This document shows positions 18,696 through 27,118 of a stretch of 35,381 nucleotides of DNA, piece after piece. The notes beneath the pieces were generated by a model that saw nothing but the letters and a program-made list of their open reading frames with translations, was not told where the DNA came from and ran no database searches. Position 1 is the stretch's first letter. The number at the start of each line of letters is the position of its first letter. The position numbers were made by a program, and so were the translations under genes. Source of the DNA: Victivallis vadensis (GTDB lineage Bacteria; Verrucomicrobiota; Lentisphaeria; Victivallales; Victivallaceae); contig NZ_QEKH01000041.1 in assembly GCF_003096415.1 (NCBI RefSeq), positions 1 to 35,381 of the forward strand, read 5' to 3'.

Positions 18696-19424
18696 TCACT
18701 TTTCCAGCCGCTTGCCCAATACGACCTGATCCAGATAAAAATCAGACTGATCCGGCAACAGTTTTGAAAGCAGCAAACCGCACAGATTGTTCCATGTCCC
18801 CAGCGTCAGAATCAACACATAGCGCAGCCAGAGCGGACGGAATGGAATGACACAATCCCAATAAGCGTTTTTCAACTGAAACAGGGCGGTAATTCCGGTG
18901 CCGATTTTTTCCTGCCTGAGAACAGCAAAGCCGTTTCTTTCCAGCAGGGCTTTCAGTCCGAAAGAAGTATAACGGGCGTAATCGAACGGTTTTTCATGTT
19001 CGATCCATGCAAAGGGAACCGTCAGGATGATCCGTCCGCCCGGACGCAGCACACGCCGAAGTTCCGTCAGCAACTCCTCGGGATTGAAAACATGTTCCAG
19101 CACCTCATTCAACACGACTCCGTCGAAGGTCTCCGAGTCGAACGGCAGCGTCTGACCGTCATAAAAGTAATCGGCGTTCCCGGCCTGCCGGGCAGCCGGA
19201 GTATCGATTTCCACGCCGACATATCCGGTACAGGCAGTAAAAAGTTTCTCGTAAGGCCGGGTTCCGCAACCGACGTCCAGTATCCGCCCTTCCAGCTCCG
19301 GGGCCAGCTTTTCCATCATCCGGGCAATGCCATGCCGGGAAAAATAGAAATGATTCAAAAAAATTCCGGTCGGACCGGGACAGAATCTCTCCCGGAGAAT
19401 CAGCTCCTTCAAAATCTTCAACAT
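18696..19424 (-). CDS. Class I SAM-dependent methyltransferase
   Basis: 242 residues. ILDVGCGTRPYEKLF (motif I) and YVGVEID (motif II acidic end) form the SAM pocket; LPFDSETFDGVVLNEVLEH and LRRVLRPGGRIILTVPF are the later motifs of the Methyltransf_11 group. The C-terminal third has hydrophobic segments (LWLRYVLILTLG, NLCGLLLSKLL) that may attach the enzyme to the membrane, as in methyltransferases linked to lipid or surface-glycan synthesis. GGGAG lies 7 bases before the ATG at 19424. The substrate cannot be told from sequence, and neither neighbour helps. Confidence 0.85.
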   Translation of the reverse strand: MLKILKELILRERFCPGPTGIFLNHFYFSRHGIARMMEKLAPELEGRILDVGCGTRPYEKLFTACTGYVGVEIDTPAARQAGNADYFYDGQTLPFDSETFDGVVLNEVLEHVFNPEELLTELRRVLRPGGRIILTVPFAWIEHEKPFDYARYTSFGLKALLERNGFAVLRQEKIGTGITALFQLKNAYWDCVIPFRPLWLRYVLILTLGTWNNLCGLLLSKLLPDQSDFYLDQVVLGKRLEK

Positions 19425-19702
19425 CGCCTTCTCCCGCCAAACGGCATAAAAAAACTACCGGTGTTGGAAAGGTTCCTTCCACCATCCGATCTTGCAGCAC
19501 ACTGCAGAAACAATACGCCGCAGTCCGTCGGAAACAACTCCCGGCGGACCGCGGCCTCCATACGCATTCCGGCAAGATCAATCAGAAACGCAGCATCAGC
19601 GGTTTCTCATTCCGGAAAGCATATCAGTCGCGATTCCGGCCAGTTCCCCGGCCGGAACCGCAACGGCCAAACCGGCAAGCCTTTAAAAAAAACAGGCCGG
19701 CC
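19425..19702. other. Intergenic stretch, nothing recognised
   Basis: About 280 bases between the end of guaA and the methyltransferase gene. A run of eight T residues just after the guaA stop (minus strand) follows the short palindrome AGGCCGGCCT and may help termination. No gene or other clear site was seen. Confidence 0.4.
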
Positions 19703-20968
19703 TCACTCCCACTCGATGGTGCCCGGGGGCTTCGCGGTGATGTCGTAGACGACGCGGTTGACCCCGTCGACCTCTTTGACGATGCGTTCCATCATGGTCT
19801 CCAACAGCTCCCACGGCAGGCGGACCACCTGTGCGGTCACCGCATCCACGCTGTTGATGGAGCGGATCGCGATCACGTAATCGTAGGAACGCTGGTGGTT
19901 CTTGATGCCGACCGTCTTGACCGGGACGAAGATCGCAAAAGTCTGCCAGGTCTTGTGATACCAGCCGGCTTTGGTCAGCTCCTCAGTCACGATCGCGTCG
20001 GCTTCGCGGAGCATCGCGAGCGTGCTGCGTTCAATCGCACCGACGTGGCGCACGCCGAGCGACGGCCCCGGGAACGGGTGGCGGTCGATCAGCTCCGAAG
20101 GCAGCCCGAGCATGCGGCCGACCTCGCGGACCTCATCCTTGAACAGGCGTTCGACCGGCTCGACCAGCTTGAACTTCATGTTTTCCGGCAGGCCGCCGAC
20201 GTTATGGTGGCTCTTGATCACGCCGTTCGGATTGCCGTCCAGCGGAATGCTTTCCAGAATGTCCGGGTAGATCGTCCCCTGTCCGAGGAACGGAGCGTCG
20301 ACCTTGGCCGCCGCCTCCGCGAACACCTCGATAAACTCCTTGCCGATCACCTTGCGCTTCTGTTCGGGATCGGAAACCCCCTTGAGTTTGTCCAGAAAGC
20401 GGTCGGAGGCGTCGACGTAGCACAGATTCATGTCGAAGTTGCGCGCGAAAATCTCCTGCACCATTTCCGGTTCATTCTTGCGCAGCAGCCCGTGGTTCAC
20501 GAATACGCAGGTCAACTGCTTGCCGATCGCCTTGTGAATCAGCGCCGCGACCACCGAGGAATCCACGCCGCCGGAGAGGCCGAGCACGACCTTCTGGCCG
20601 CCGACCTGACTGCGGATGTCGGCGATCGCCTCGTCGATGAATTTCTCCATGGTCCAGCTGCCGGTGCAGCCGCACTTCGCCTTGCAGAATTCGACCGCTT
20701 CATCGACTTTACCGCCGATGCCGCCGGTCAGGTCGAGGGTCGGCAGCTTCAGAGCGTCGAACTTCGCGCGGGCTTCCGGGCGGGCCGGAACGCCGACATC
20801 TGCGCAGACGATCAGTCCGGCCGGAGCTTCCTGCGTGACGCGCTCCGCCGGAACCGTGTACGGCATCACCATCGTATAGATGTGCCGGTCCCGGATGGCG
20901 CGGGCGAATTTCTGGATATCCTCACAGCCGAAATTCAACAGCACAATGGTTTCAGGTGTCTGTTTCAT
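19703..20968 (-). CDS. guaA: GMP synthase with truncated, catalytically dead glutaminase domain
   Basis: 421 residues against about 525 in E. coli. GMP synthase aminates XMP using ATP and ammonia. The synthetase half is intact: PP-loop LGLSGGVDSS (129-138), then LTCVFVNHGLLRKNE, GQGTIYPD, IKSHHNVGGLP, HPFPGPSLGVR and the C-terminal KPPGTIEWE dimer segment. The N-terminal GATase domain is cut to about 100 residues. IVLLNFGCEDIQKFARAIRD and PAGLIVCADVG align with its first strands, but where E. coli has GVCYGMQ (nucleophile Cys86) this protein reads DLTGGIGG. The part holding the His and Glu of the triad is missing. It should depend on free ammonia or a partner glutaminase. The ATG at 20968 has GGAAGGAG just upstream; the frame stays open far upstream only as antisense to the next gene. 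Confidence 0.92.
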   Translation of the reverse strand: MKQTPETIVLLNFGCEDIQKFARAIRDRHIYTMVMPYTVPAERVTQEAPAGLIVCADVGVPARPEARAKFDALKLPTLDLTGGIGGKVDEAVEFCKAKCGCTGSWTMEKFIDEAIADIRSQVGGQKVVLGLSGGVDSSVVAALIHKAIGKQLTCVFVNHGLLRKNEPEMVQEIFARNFDMNLCYVDASDRFLDKLKGVSDPEQKRKVIGKEFIEVFAEAAAKVDAPFLGQGTIYPDILESIPLDGNPNGVIKSHHNVGGLPENMKFKLVEPVERLFKDEVREVGRMLGLPSELIDRHPFPGPSLGVRHVGAIERSTLAMLREADAIVTEELTKAGWYHKTWQTFAIFVPVKTVGIKNHQRSYDYVIAIRSINSVDAVTAQVVRLPWELLETMMERIVKEVDGVNRVVYDITAKPPGTIEWE

Positions 20969-21151
20969 ACTCTCCTTCCCGAGTTGATTGAGAATGTTGG
21001 TTAACATACCCTCTTTTTGCCCGAAATGCAACCGGGAAACCTGCCCGCTTTTCAGAAAAACATCCGGCCCGATTCCTCCGCAGTTTCTCCCGGCCATACC
21101 GGAATCGTCATTTTGTGCTATAATATCCGTGAACTGTACCATCGAACGGGG

Positions 21152-21180
21152 TTGCCAAACGGCGGAGCCTGATATATACT
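21152..21180 (+). promoter_or_regulatory. Promoter of the nucleoside hydrolase operon
   Basis: TTGCCA (21152-21157), 17-base spacer, TATACT (21175-21180). Each hexamer is one base from consensus. Transcription from about 21187 gives a 25-base leader containing AAGGAG. Confidence 0.6.
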
Positions 21181-21211
21181 TATAGCATAAACCGCAAGGA
21201 GCACACCAATC

Positions 21212-22123
21212 ATGAACGTTTTGACCGAAGAGACCATGCGAGCCCGGCTGGAGGTTCCCGCCGGCAGGATCGACGCGATCCTCGATACCGACACCTTCAA
21301 CGAAGTGGACGACCAGTTCGCGCTCGCCTACGCGCTGTTTTCGCCGGAAAAGATCAACCTCCGCGCAGTGACCGCCGCGCCCTTCTTCAACGACCGTTCC
21401 AGCGGCCCCGGCGACGGCATGGAAAAGAGCTACGAGGAAATTCAACGCATCCTGAAGCTGGCCGGGCGCGATTCGGCCGACTTCGCGTGGCGCGGCTCGG
21501 CCAATTACCTGCCGGACCGCCATACTCCCGTCGATTCCCCCGCCGCCCGCCGCATCGTCGAACTGGCCCGCGAAGCCAAAGCCGCCGGCAAAGTAATCTA
21601 CGTGCTCGGCATCGCGGCGCTGACCAATATCTCCTCCGCGCTGCTGATGGCGCCGGAGATCATCGACTCCGTCGTGGTGATCTGGCTCGGCGGCCAGCCG
21701 CACCACTGGCCGACTCACGGCGAATTCAACTATGCCCAGGATATCCCGGCGGTGCAGGTGCTGTTCGACTCCGGCGTGCCGCTGGTGCAGGTGCCGTGCG
21801 CCTCGGTCGCGGAGCTGCTGATGGTCACGATCCCGGAGCTGGACGTGCGCTGCAAAGTGCTCGGCCCCCTCGGTGAATTCCTGTACGAACGCACCTCCAC
21901 TTATATGAAAGAACGCAACTTCGACAGCAAGGTGATCTGGGATATCGCCACGGTTGCGTGGTTCACGGTGCCGGAGACGTTCGCCTCGGCCGTCCATCCC
22001 GCGCCGACGGTGGACGACGAAGGAGCTTACCGGCAGCAGCCGGGCCGCCACCTGATGCGGACCGTCTACCACATCGGCCGCGACGCCGTATTCACCGATC
22101 TCTTCAACCGGCTCAAAAGGTGA
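21212..22123 (+). CDS. Inosine-uridine-type nucleoside hydrolase
   Basis: 303 residues. IDAILDTDTFNEVDDQFALA carries the DxDxxxxDD calcium-binding motif of the IUNH family. YVLGIAALTNISSAL and the later GEFNYAQDIPAVQVLFDS supply the other calcium and ribose contacts. These enzymes split ribonucleosides into base and ribose in the cytosol. The ATG at 21212 is preceded by AAGGAG at 10 bases. Its stop overlaps the start region of the ribokinase-type gene, so translation is coupled and the released ribose can be phosphorylated at once. Specificity (purine, pyrimidine or both) cannot be read reliably. Confidence 0.92.
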   Translation: MNVLTEETMRARLEVPAGRIDAILDTDTFNEVDDQFALAYALFSPEKINLRAVTAAPFFNDRSSGPGDGMEKSYEEIQRILKLAGRDSADFAWRGSANYLPDRHTPVDSPAARRIVELAREAKAAGKVIYVLGIAALTNISSALLMAPEIIDSVVVIWLGGQPHHWPTHGEFNYAQDIPAVQVLFDSGVPLVQVPCASVAELLMVTIPELDVRCKVLGPLGEFLYERTSTYMKERNFDSKVIWDIATVAWFTVPETFASAVHPAPTVDDEGAYRQQPGRHLMRTVYHIGRDAVFTDLFNRLKR

Positions 22124-22128
22124 TGCCC

Positions 22129-23007
22129 ATGAAGCGGATCATCAACATCGGCTCTCTGAATCTGGACAAAATCTACCAATTGCCCCACACGCCGCTGCCG
22201 GGAGAGACGCTGACCGCCTCCTCCAACCGAATCGGACTCGGCGGCAAGGGGTTGAATCAGTCCATCGCCGCCGCCCGCGCCGAAGCCGCCGTGATCCACG
22301 CCGGGGCGGTCGGACCGGACGGGGAACCGCTGACCGCCGCGCTCCGGGAGGCCGGGGCGGACGTGTCGCTGGTCCGGGTCCGCGATACCGCGACCGGACA
22401 CGCGCTGATCCTGGTCAATGAAAAGGGCAACAATTCGATCGTGCTTTCGCCGGGCGCCAACCACACCCTGACGATCAACGACCTCGACGAGGCGATCGGC
22501 CAAGGGCATCCCGGCGACATCCTGCTGCTGCAGAACGAAACCAACCTGATCGCGGAGGCGATCAGGCGCGGCCATGCGGCCGGCCTGAAAATCGCATTCA
22601 ATTTCGCCCCGTTCGATCCGCAGGCGGCGCGCGAACTGCCGCTGGAGCTGGTCGATATCCTGTTCGTCAACGAGATCGAAGGCGCCGGAGTCGCCGGTGC
22701 CGGCGATACCGGCCGCATTCTCGCCATCCTTCATGAACGGTATCCGGCGCTGCTGACCGTGATGACCCGGGGGCCGGAAGGAGCGTTTGCCTGTACGCCC
22801 TCGGGCGAGGTGCTGCATGAGCCGTCGCCGCCGGAGGAGGTGGTCGAAACCACCGCGGCGGGAGACACCTTCATCGGGTTCTTTCTCGCGGAGCTGCTGC
22901 GCTCCGGCGACCTCGGCAAGGCGCTGAAGCTCGGCTGCAAGGCGGGGGCGCGCTGCGTCAGCCGTCCCGGAGCCGCGGAGTCCATTCCGACGCTTGGAGA
23001 ACTTTGA
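22129..23007 (+). CDS. Ribokinase-type PfkB-family sugar kinase
   Basis: 292 residues. INIGSLNLDKIYQLPHTPLP and IGLGGKGLNQSIAAARA (the GGKGxNQ motif) mark the ribokinase branch. The C-terminal ETTAAGDTFIGFF is the anion-hole and catalytic-Asp motif, with Ala-Ala-Gly-Asp in place of the usual Gly-Ala-Gly-Asp. VDILFVNEIEG is the conserved nucleotide-region NE stretch. The start at 22129 has AAAAGG 8 bases upstream; ATG 22123, which overlaps the previous stop, is an alternative adding two residues. Paired with the nucleoside hydrolase it most likely makes ribose 5-phosphate from released ribose. Confidence 0.88.
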   Translation: MKRIINIGSLNLDKIYQLPHTPLPGETLTASSNRIGLGGKGLNQSIAAARAEAAVIHAGAVGPDGEPLTAALREAGADVSLVRVRDTATGHALILVNEKGNNSIVLSPGANHTLTINDLDEAIGQGHPGDILLLQNETNLIAEAIRRGHAAGLKIAFNFAPFDPQAARELPLELVDILFVNEIEGAGVAGAGDTGRILAILHERYPALLTVMTRGPEGAFACTPSGEVLHEPSPPEEVVETTAAGDTFIGFFLAELLRSGDLGKALKLGCKAGARCVSRPGAAESIPTLGEL

Positions 23008-23029
23008 ACAGCGTCCCTTCCTCCCGTAC

Positions 23030-23053
23030 AACCCGGACTTGAAATTCCGGGTT
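23030..23053 (+). terminator. Hairpin after the kinase gene
   Basis: An 8-bp perfect stem (23030-23037 with 23046-23053) with an 8-base loop, followed by a weak T-rich stretch (TATTTTGTT). It is probably a modest terminator; the next gene starts 54 bases later. Confidence 0.5.
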
Positions 23054-23106
23054 CAAGCTGTATTTTGTTATCAGACACAAAAACAGCCGGGAGGAAAGGA
23101 AAGCCG

Positions 23107-24018
23107 ATGACACCGAGAAAACTGCGCCGTCTCCGCAATTGCGCCCTGCTGCTCGGAATACTGGCGGTGTGTTTTCTGGCGCTGCGGATCATCGACGGCG
23201 GCGAAACTTCCGTCTGGGGCTTTCCCTTTCTGCTCTGCTGGCTCTTTTCCATGCTTCTCGGCGCTTACTGCCTCGACCGGAAGCGGGGCTTCCGGGGGGT
23301 CTCCCTCGACGAAGATGACAACGCGGTATTGCGTCCTGCCACCGCCTACGACGACCTGCCGATCCAGACCCTGCTGAACGCCCGGCGTGACGAACAGCAG
23401 TTCACCGCCCGCGCCTACTGCCACACCGTGCTGCTGGCCCTCAGGGTTCCCCGCGTGCGCTATCTTTACCAGCTTGATATGGACCTGCTGCCGCCCTCCG
23501 ACGGCGAGCTGCGGCTTTTCGACGACGCGCCGCCGGTGCAGCTCCGGAAGGGGCGCCGGCTTTTCTTGACGCTCCGGATCAAGGTGGAGGACGGCCGGGT
23601 CGTCACCGTGCGCAGTTCCACCGCGCCTCCGATGTATCCGTTTCGCCAGCCGCAGCAGACGTGGGTCGATCCGGAACGCTGCTGCCCGGCCAACACCCGC
23701 GAAGCGATCGCCGACGTGCTGGATCCCCATGCCGCCGAATGGAGCATTCAGGCCGGCAGCTACCGTGACGACGACCGCCCCCGTTACTGCACGGTATTCT
23801 GCCGGATGATCCCCGCTCGGGACGGCATTCTGCAGTGGGACGGCTTCGCGCCCGTACCGTTGCGCCAGGGCCGCGCGGTACGGCTCTACTTCGAAGTCGA
23901 CCAGTACAGCCGCATCCGGCTGATGCGCCCCGTCACCCTGATGCAGGCGCTGCTGCTGCCGCGCGAATCCGAATGGGTCCGCACAGAACGTCAGCAACTC
24001 CGCGAATCTACCGAATAA
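23107..24018 (+). CDS. Membrane protein of unknown function
   Basis: 303 residues. Two adjacent membrane helices (about 11-26, CALLLGILAVCFLALR, and 37-55, FPFLLCWLFSMLLGAYC) are followed by a soluble part of about 240 residues. That part has two similar halves, each with a Cys-rich strand, a DG-x-L segment and an Arg-rich stretch (LFDDAPPVQLRKGRRLFLTL and WDGFAPVPLRQGRAVRLYFE), so it looks like a duplicated beta domain. No family was recognised. AAAGGAAAG lies just before the ATG at 23107; an in-frame ATG at 23065 is less likely because it lacks such a site. It may be cotranscribed with the kinase gene. Confidence 0.65.
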   Translation: MTPRKLRRLRNCALLLGILAVCFLALRIIDGGETSVWGFPFLLCWLFSMLLGAYCLDRKRGFRGVSLDEDDNAVLRPATAYDDLPIQTLLNARRDEQQFTARAYCHTVLLALRVPRVRYLYQLDMDLLPPSDGELRLFDDAPPVQLRKGRRLFLTLRIKVEDGRVVTVRSSTAPPMYPFRQPQQTWVDPERCCPANTREAIADVLDPHAAEWSIQAGSYRDDDRPRYCTVFCRMIPARDGILQWDGFAPVPLRQGRAVRLYFEVDQYSRIRLMRPVTLMQALLLPRESEWVRTERQQLRESTE

Positions 24019-24042
24019 AGCCCGCCGGAGATTTCGCCTTCG

Positions 24043-24093
24043 GCGAGCAGGGCGCTTCGCCCCTGCACCCCGACCGGCAAGGTGCCGGCGCCG
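24043..24093 (+). repeat. Left outer arm of fold-back element
   Basis: A 51-bp stretch that is the exact reverse complement of 24661-24711. It contains the mini-hairpin CCGGCAAGGTGCCGG and a GC-rich hairpin around CGCTTCG. Confidence 0.9.
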
Positions 24094-24660
24094 AATACTT
24101 GAGAGCCGGGAAAACCGGAACGGTTTTCCCTCCGGGTAAGGGAGGCTCCGGTAGAGACAGGCATGGAGCGTACAGGAGCGGCACACCGCTCCGGTCGGCG
24201 CAAAGCCTGCTTTTTTGCAGGCTTTAGGCACTCCCTGCGCCTGCTGCCGCCGGAGGTCACGCTCGGAACCTCCAAATGCTGACCGGGAAACAGACGGGAA
24301 CCCTGATGGAGGCTGATAAGAATTTATCTACCGATATACGCAAAGCGAGGTCAGGCAACAACGCAATTGCGATATCACAGGCAAGCATCTTTGAGTACGA
24401 GCCTTACTGAACCTTGCCTATATCAAAAGACAGGTAGAGTTCAGCCTCCATGAGGGTAATTTCACATCATCCGGTCAGCATCTGGAGGTTCCGCGCGTGA
24501 CCTCCGGCGGCAGCAGGCGCAGGGAGTGCCCGGCGTCGGCAAAAAAGCCGACGCGGTCGCCGACCGGAGCGGTGTGCCGCTCAGGTACCCGCTTGCCTGT
24601 CCACAGTAGAGTCTCCCCCCTGGAGGGAAAGGCGGCACGCCTTTCCCGGATCTAAGTACC

Positions 24661-24711
24661 CGGCGCCGGCACCTTGCCGGTCGGGGTGCAGGGGCGAAGC
24701 GCCCTGCTCGC
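24661..24711 (-). repeat. Right outer arm of fold-back element
   Basis: A 51-bp exact reverse complement of 24043-24093. Its inner edge (24656-24680) matches the pilin insert at 27445-27469 in 24 of 25 bases. Confidence 0.9.
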
Positions 24712-24741
24712 TCCAGAGGAGCGAAATCCCCGCTTCCAAGC

Positions 24742-25650
24742 TCAATTCAGGAAGCGGCGGGCGTAGCGCTCCGGCATTTCGCGCATATCCAGCAGGATCA
24801 GGAAGTCGATCGTGCCGAATTCCCGGTCATAGGCCGGAGCGCCGCAGATTTTGGCGCCGAGTTTGATGTAGCCTTTGAAAAGCGGCGGAAGCGTCCGTTC
24901 CATCTGCTTTTCGTGTTCCTCGAAATACCGCATCACCTCCGCCGACGGGACCCGGTCCAGCTCGAATCCCGGACGCGGCGTTGCCTGCAGCCGGGTGCTG
25001 ATCATCTCATTGCGCTTGAAATATTCGTAAAGCGCCAGCGCGGCGACCGGATCGCGTTCTTCCAGACTCACGCAACCGAACAGGTAGTGGAACGCCGGTT
25101 TTTCCGAACGCCGGCGCCCCGCGTACCGGTGCAGCCAGCCGCGTCCCGGCTCCGGGCGGCGGCGCAGGGCGCCCAGTCCGCTCCACAGCAGCGCGACCAC
25201 CGCGCCGGAACGGAATTCCGGGTCCACGCAGGAACGTCCGACTTCGCACACTTCGCCGCGAAGCTGCCGCAATCCGTGCACCTCAAACTCCTCCTCCGAG
25301 TAGAAACCGCCGGCCGCCGCCGCTCCGGCGCCGGAGAGCACCCGGTAGGTTCCGACGATCCGGCCCCGTTCCTTTTCCGTCACGATCAGGTGGCGGCAGT
25401 GGCGGTCGAAGCGGTCGCGGTCGATGCCGTCGTTGCAGTTGGCGAGCCGCCCCTGCTCCTGCTTGAACACCCGGTAACGCAGCTTCTGGGCGGCGGCGAC
25501 TTCCGCGGGAGTCTCCGCCAGCTTCAGCCGGAAATGCTCCTGTTCGGCCAGCACCGGCTCATGCCGGCGGGCCAGGTGCGGCAGAAATCCCCGCCATTCG
25601 GCAGAACAAGCGGACGGACGAAACGATTGAATCAACGGAGTCAATATCAT
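24742..25650 (-). CDS. OlsB/GlsB-like N-acyltransferase (GNAT fold)
   Basis: 302 residues. The middle (about 50-200) is a GNAT-type fold of the ornithine-lipid/hemolysin-like group: AAAQKLRYRVFKQEQG, DRDRFDRHCRHLIV, RIVGTYRVLSG and GEVCEVGRSCVDPEFRSGAV are characteristic blocks. LPPLFKGYIKLGAKICGAPA and FGTIDFLILLDM near the C-terminus complete the family pattern. OlsB-type enzymes move a 3-hydroxyacyl chain from acyl-carrier protein to the amino group of ornithine (or glycine in GlsB), the first step to phosphate-free membrane lipids. No OlsA-type partner is in the window. The start at 25650 has GGGGAGGA 7 bases upstream; the in-frame ATG at 25680 is less supported. The amino-acid substrate is not certain. 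Confidence 0.82.
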   Translation of the reverse strand: MILTPLIQSFRPSACSAEWRGFLPHLARRHEPVLAEQEHFRLKLAETPAEVAAAQKLRYRVFKQEQGRLANCNDGIDRDRFDRHCRHLIVTEKERGRIVGTYRVLSGAGAAAAGGFYSEEEFEVHGLRQLRGEVCEVGRSCVDPEFRSGAVVALLWSGLGALRRRPEPGRGWLHRYAGRRRSEKPAFHYLFGCVSLEERDPVAALALYEYFKRNEMISTRLQATPRPGFELDRVPSAEVMRYFEEHEKQMERTLPPLFKGYIKLGAKICGAPAYDREFGTIDFLILLDMREMPERYARRFLN

Positions 25651-25967
25651 GTTTTTTCCTCCCCAAAGCAGTGGAACCAATTCATGTTCTTCGGTACTTT
25701 TACTATAACCGCCTCTTCCGAAAACGGAAGCCGCGCCGTTTAGGCCGCCGTCAGGAAACCGTTAGTTTCCGGTTAACGGCGCTGCCTGAAAGGAGAATAG
25801 CAATAACCGTGCCAACAGTTTTCCGAGGAGGACAGACAGATTTTCTTCCATCATGATATACAAATTATGTACAATCCATATACAGATCATGTCATTTTAT
25901 CGAGCCGTACACCGGACCGCTTTCATCGGGACAAAAGAAATTTCCCAAAAAAATTGTATTTTTTTTG
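25651..25967. other. Intergenic region upstream of module 3
   Basis: About 320 bases, turning AT-rich after 25840. A 6-bp hairpin with a 4-base loop (CTTCCG/CGGAAG) lies near 25723-25738. Short reading frames here (for example 25853-26050) have no matching promoter position and overlap the module 3 promoter, so none is called. Confidence 0.4.
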
Positions 25968-25982
25968 AATACAGTATTGACA
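25968..25982 (+). promoter_or_regulatory. Module 3 promoter -35 box with overlapping palindrome
   Basis: TTGACA (25977-25982) is followed at 17 bases by CATACT (26000-26005) or at 19 by TACTAT, both partial -10 matches. The perfect palindrome AATACAGTATT (25968-25978) overlaps the -35 box, a good place for a repressor. The GntR-type regulator encoded next is the obvious candidate to bind it. Confidence 0.45.
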
Positions 25983-26046
25983 TTTTCATCAAAATGGTTC
26001 ATACTATAACTGTGTTCAAAATAAATACAGAAAAAACGGATTATCG

Positions 26047-27105
26047 ATGAAAAACCCCAAATTCAACCGCGCCGACCAGCTGATGCTCGGCCTGAAGGAC
26101 CGCTGCCAGAAATTGAATGCGGGCGAGAAGTTCCTTTCGGTCCGGCAGATCATGGAGGAGTTCGGCGTCAGCCAGATCACGGTGAAGCAGGCGATCGAAC
26201 GGCTCTGCGAATCGGGCGTGCTCGAAGCGCGCGACCGTTCCGGCTACTTCGTGCGGCGCGACCGCCGTTACGGCAGGATCGTTTCGATCCTGCCCGCCGG
26301 AAACTTCGGCGTCCGGCACGAGTTCACCCGGCTGCTCACGCAGGAGGCCGCCGAAGCCGGTTTCGAGCATGAAGTGATCCTGTTCGGGGAAAACCCGGAG
26401 GGAATCGCCCGGATGAGCGACGTGCGCGCCGACGCGATCATCTTCTCGCCGTTCGGGCTGGACTCCATCACCGCCGCCCAGCTCAACCAACTGATGCTCC
26501 AGCCGGTGCCGGTGGTGCTGATCAACTGCTCGATTCCGGTGGAAAACTGCCGCTATGTCGACAGCGACAACGAGTTCTGCGGCGTGCTGGCCGCGACCCA
26601 TCTGCTGATGAACGGACACCGCAAGCTCGCGCTGCTCCAGACCGAACCGGACTTCCGGGTGGTGCGGGAACGTATCAGCGGCTTCCTGAAATGCGCGGAA
26701 GCCTACCGGCTCCCCGTGGAACTGCTGAATCCGGGCATCCGTTCCGGCGAAAACTCTCCGGCGAAAAGCTATGAGTTCTTTTCGGCCTATCTCGACGCCA
26801 ACCCGGAGCCGCCGTTCACCGGGCTTTTCACGGTTTCCGAGGACCCGACCCGGGAGGTGCTGCGCGCGATCCGGGAACACCGCCTCTCCGTTCCCGACGA
26901 TCTCAGCGTGATTTCGCTCGAACACAGCGTCACGCCGGCCATCCCCGGCCTCACCTCGGTCAACAGCCGCCGGGATAAAATCGCCCATTGCGCCATTCAG
27001 GCGATCCGGGCCCACTTCGACCACACGCCCGGCATCCCGTTCGCCTGTAAAATCACCCCGGAAATCCATCACGGCGCCACCGTAAAAAACCTTAACCTCA
27101 ACTGA
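26047..27105 (+). CDS. GntR-type regulator with LacI-type sugar-binding domain, module 3
   Basis: 352 residues. Residues about 5-72 are a GntR winged helix ([20 protein letters not shown], then SGYFVRRD). Residues about 75-350 are the periplasmic-binding-protein-like core ([83 protein letters not shown]). The architecture is that of module 1, but the two differ widely in sequence, so they are not a recent duplication. The ribosome site is weak (GGATTATCG before the ATG). It starts module 3, 13 bases before the pseudopilin gene. Ligand unknown. Confidence 0.88.
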   Translation: MKNPKFNRADQLMLGLKDRCQKLNAGEKFLSVRQIMEEFGVSQITVKQAIERLCESGVLEARDRSGYFVRRDRRYGRIVSILPAGNFGVRHEFTRLLTQEAAEAGFEHEVILFGENPEGIARMSDVRADAIIFSPFGLDSITAAQLNQLMLQPVPVVLINCSIPVENCRYVDSDNEFCGVLAATHLLMNGHRKLALLQTEPDFRVVRERISGFLKCAEAYRLPVELLNPGIRSGENSPAKSYEFFSAYLDANPEPPFTGLFTVSEDPTREVLRAIREHRLSVPDDLSVISLEHSVTPAIPGLTSVNSRRDKIAHCAIQAIRAHFDHTPGIPFACKITPEIHHGATVKNLNLN

Positions 27106-27118
27106 AGGAATTCAAACC

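Larger units (their letters stand above)
24021..24735. repeat. Giant fold-back element: two inverted copies of a structured non-coding repeat
   Basis: Between two convergent genes lie 715 bases without a gene. The left copy (about 24031-24316) and right copy (about 24441-24730, inverted) share a perfect 51-bp outer arm (24043-24093 and 24661-24711), a 22-bp identical stretch near 24177-24198, a 60-bp inner arm with 2 mismatches (24227-24286 and 24471-24530) and a 17-bp arm with 1 mismatch (24300-24316 and 24441-24457). Between the conserved blocks are small hairpins that keep their shape but change sequence. The core (24317-24440) can form its own branched fold. There is no transposase and no obvious target duplication. 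It could be a non-autonomous mobile element or a structured RNA. Confidence 0.85.

Noticed and set aside
20969-22072. N-terminal extension of guaA by about 370 residues
   Set aside because: The extension is antisense to the nucleoside hydrolase gene, and the ribosome site and family alignment place the start at 20968.
24021-24735. A simple bidirectional terminator between convergent genes
   Set aside because: At over 700 bases with nested arms and covarying hairpins it is far larger than a terminator, although it may also stop transcription.
25853-26050. A 65-residue frame before the module 3 regulator
   Set aside because: It contains the likely promoter of the regulator and its ribosome site is too far from the ATG.
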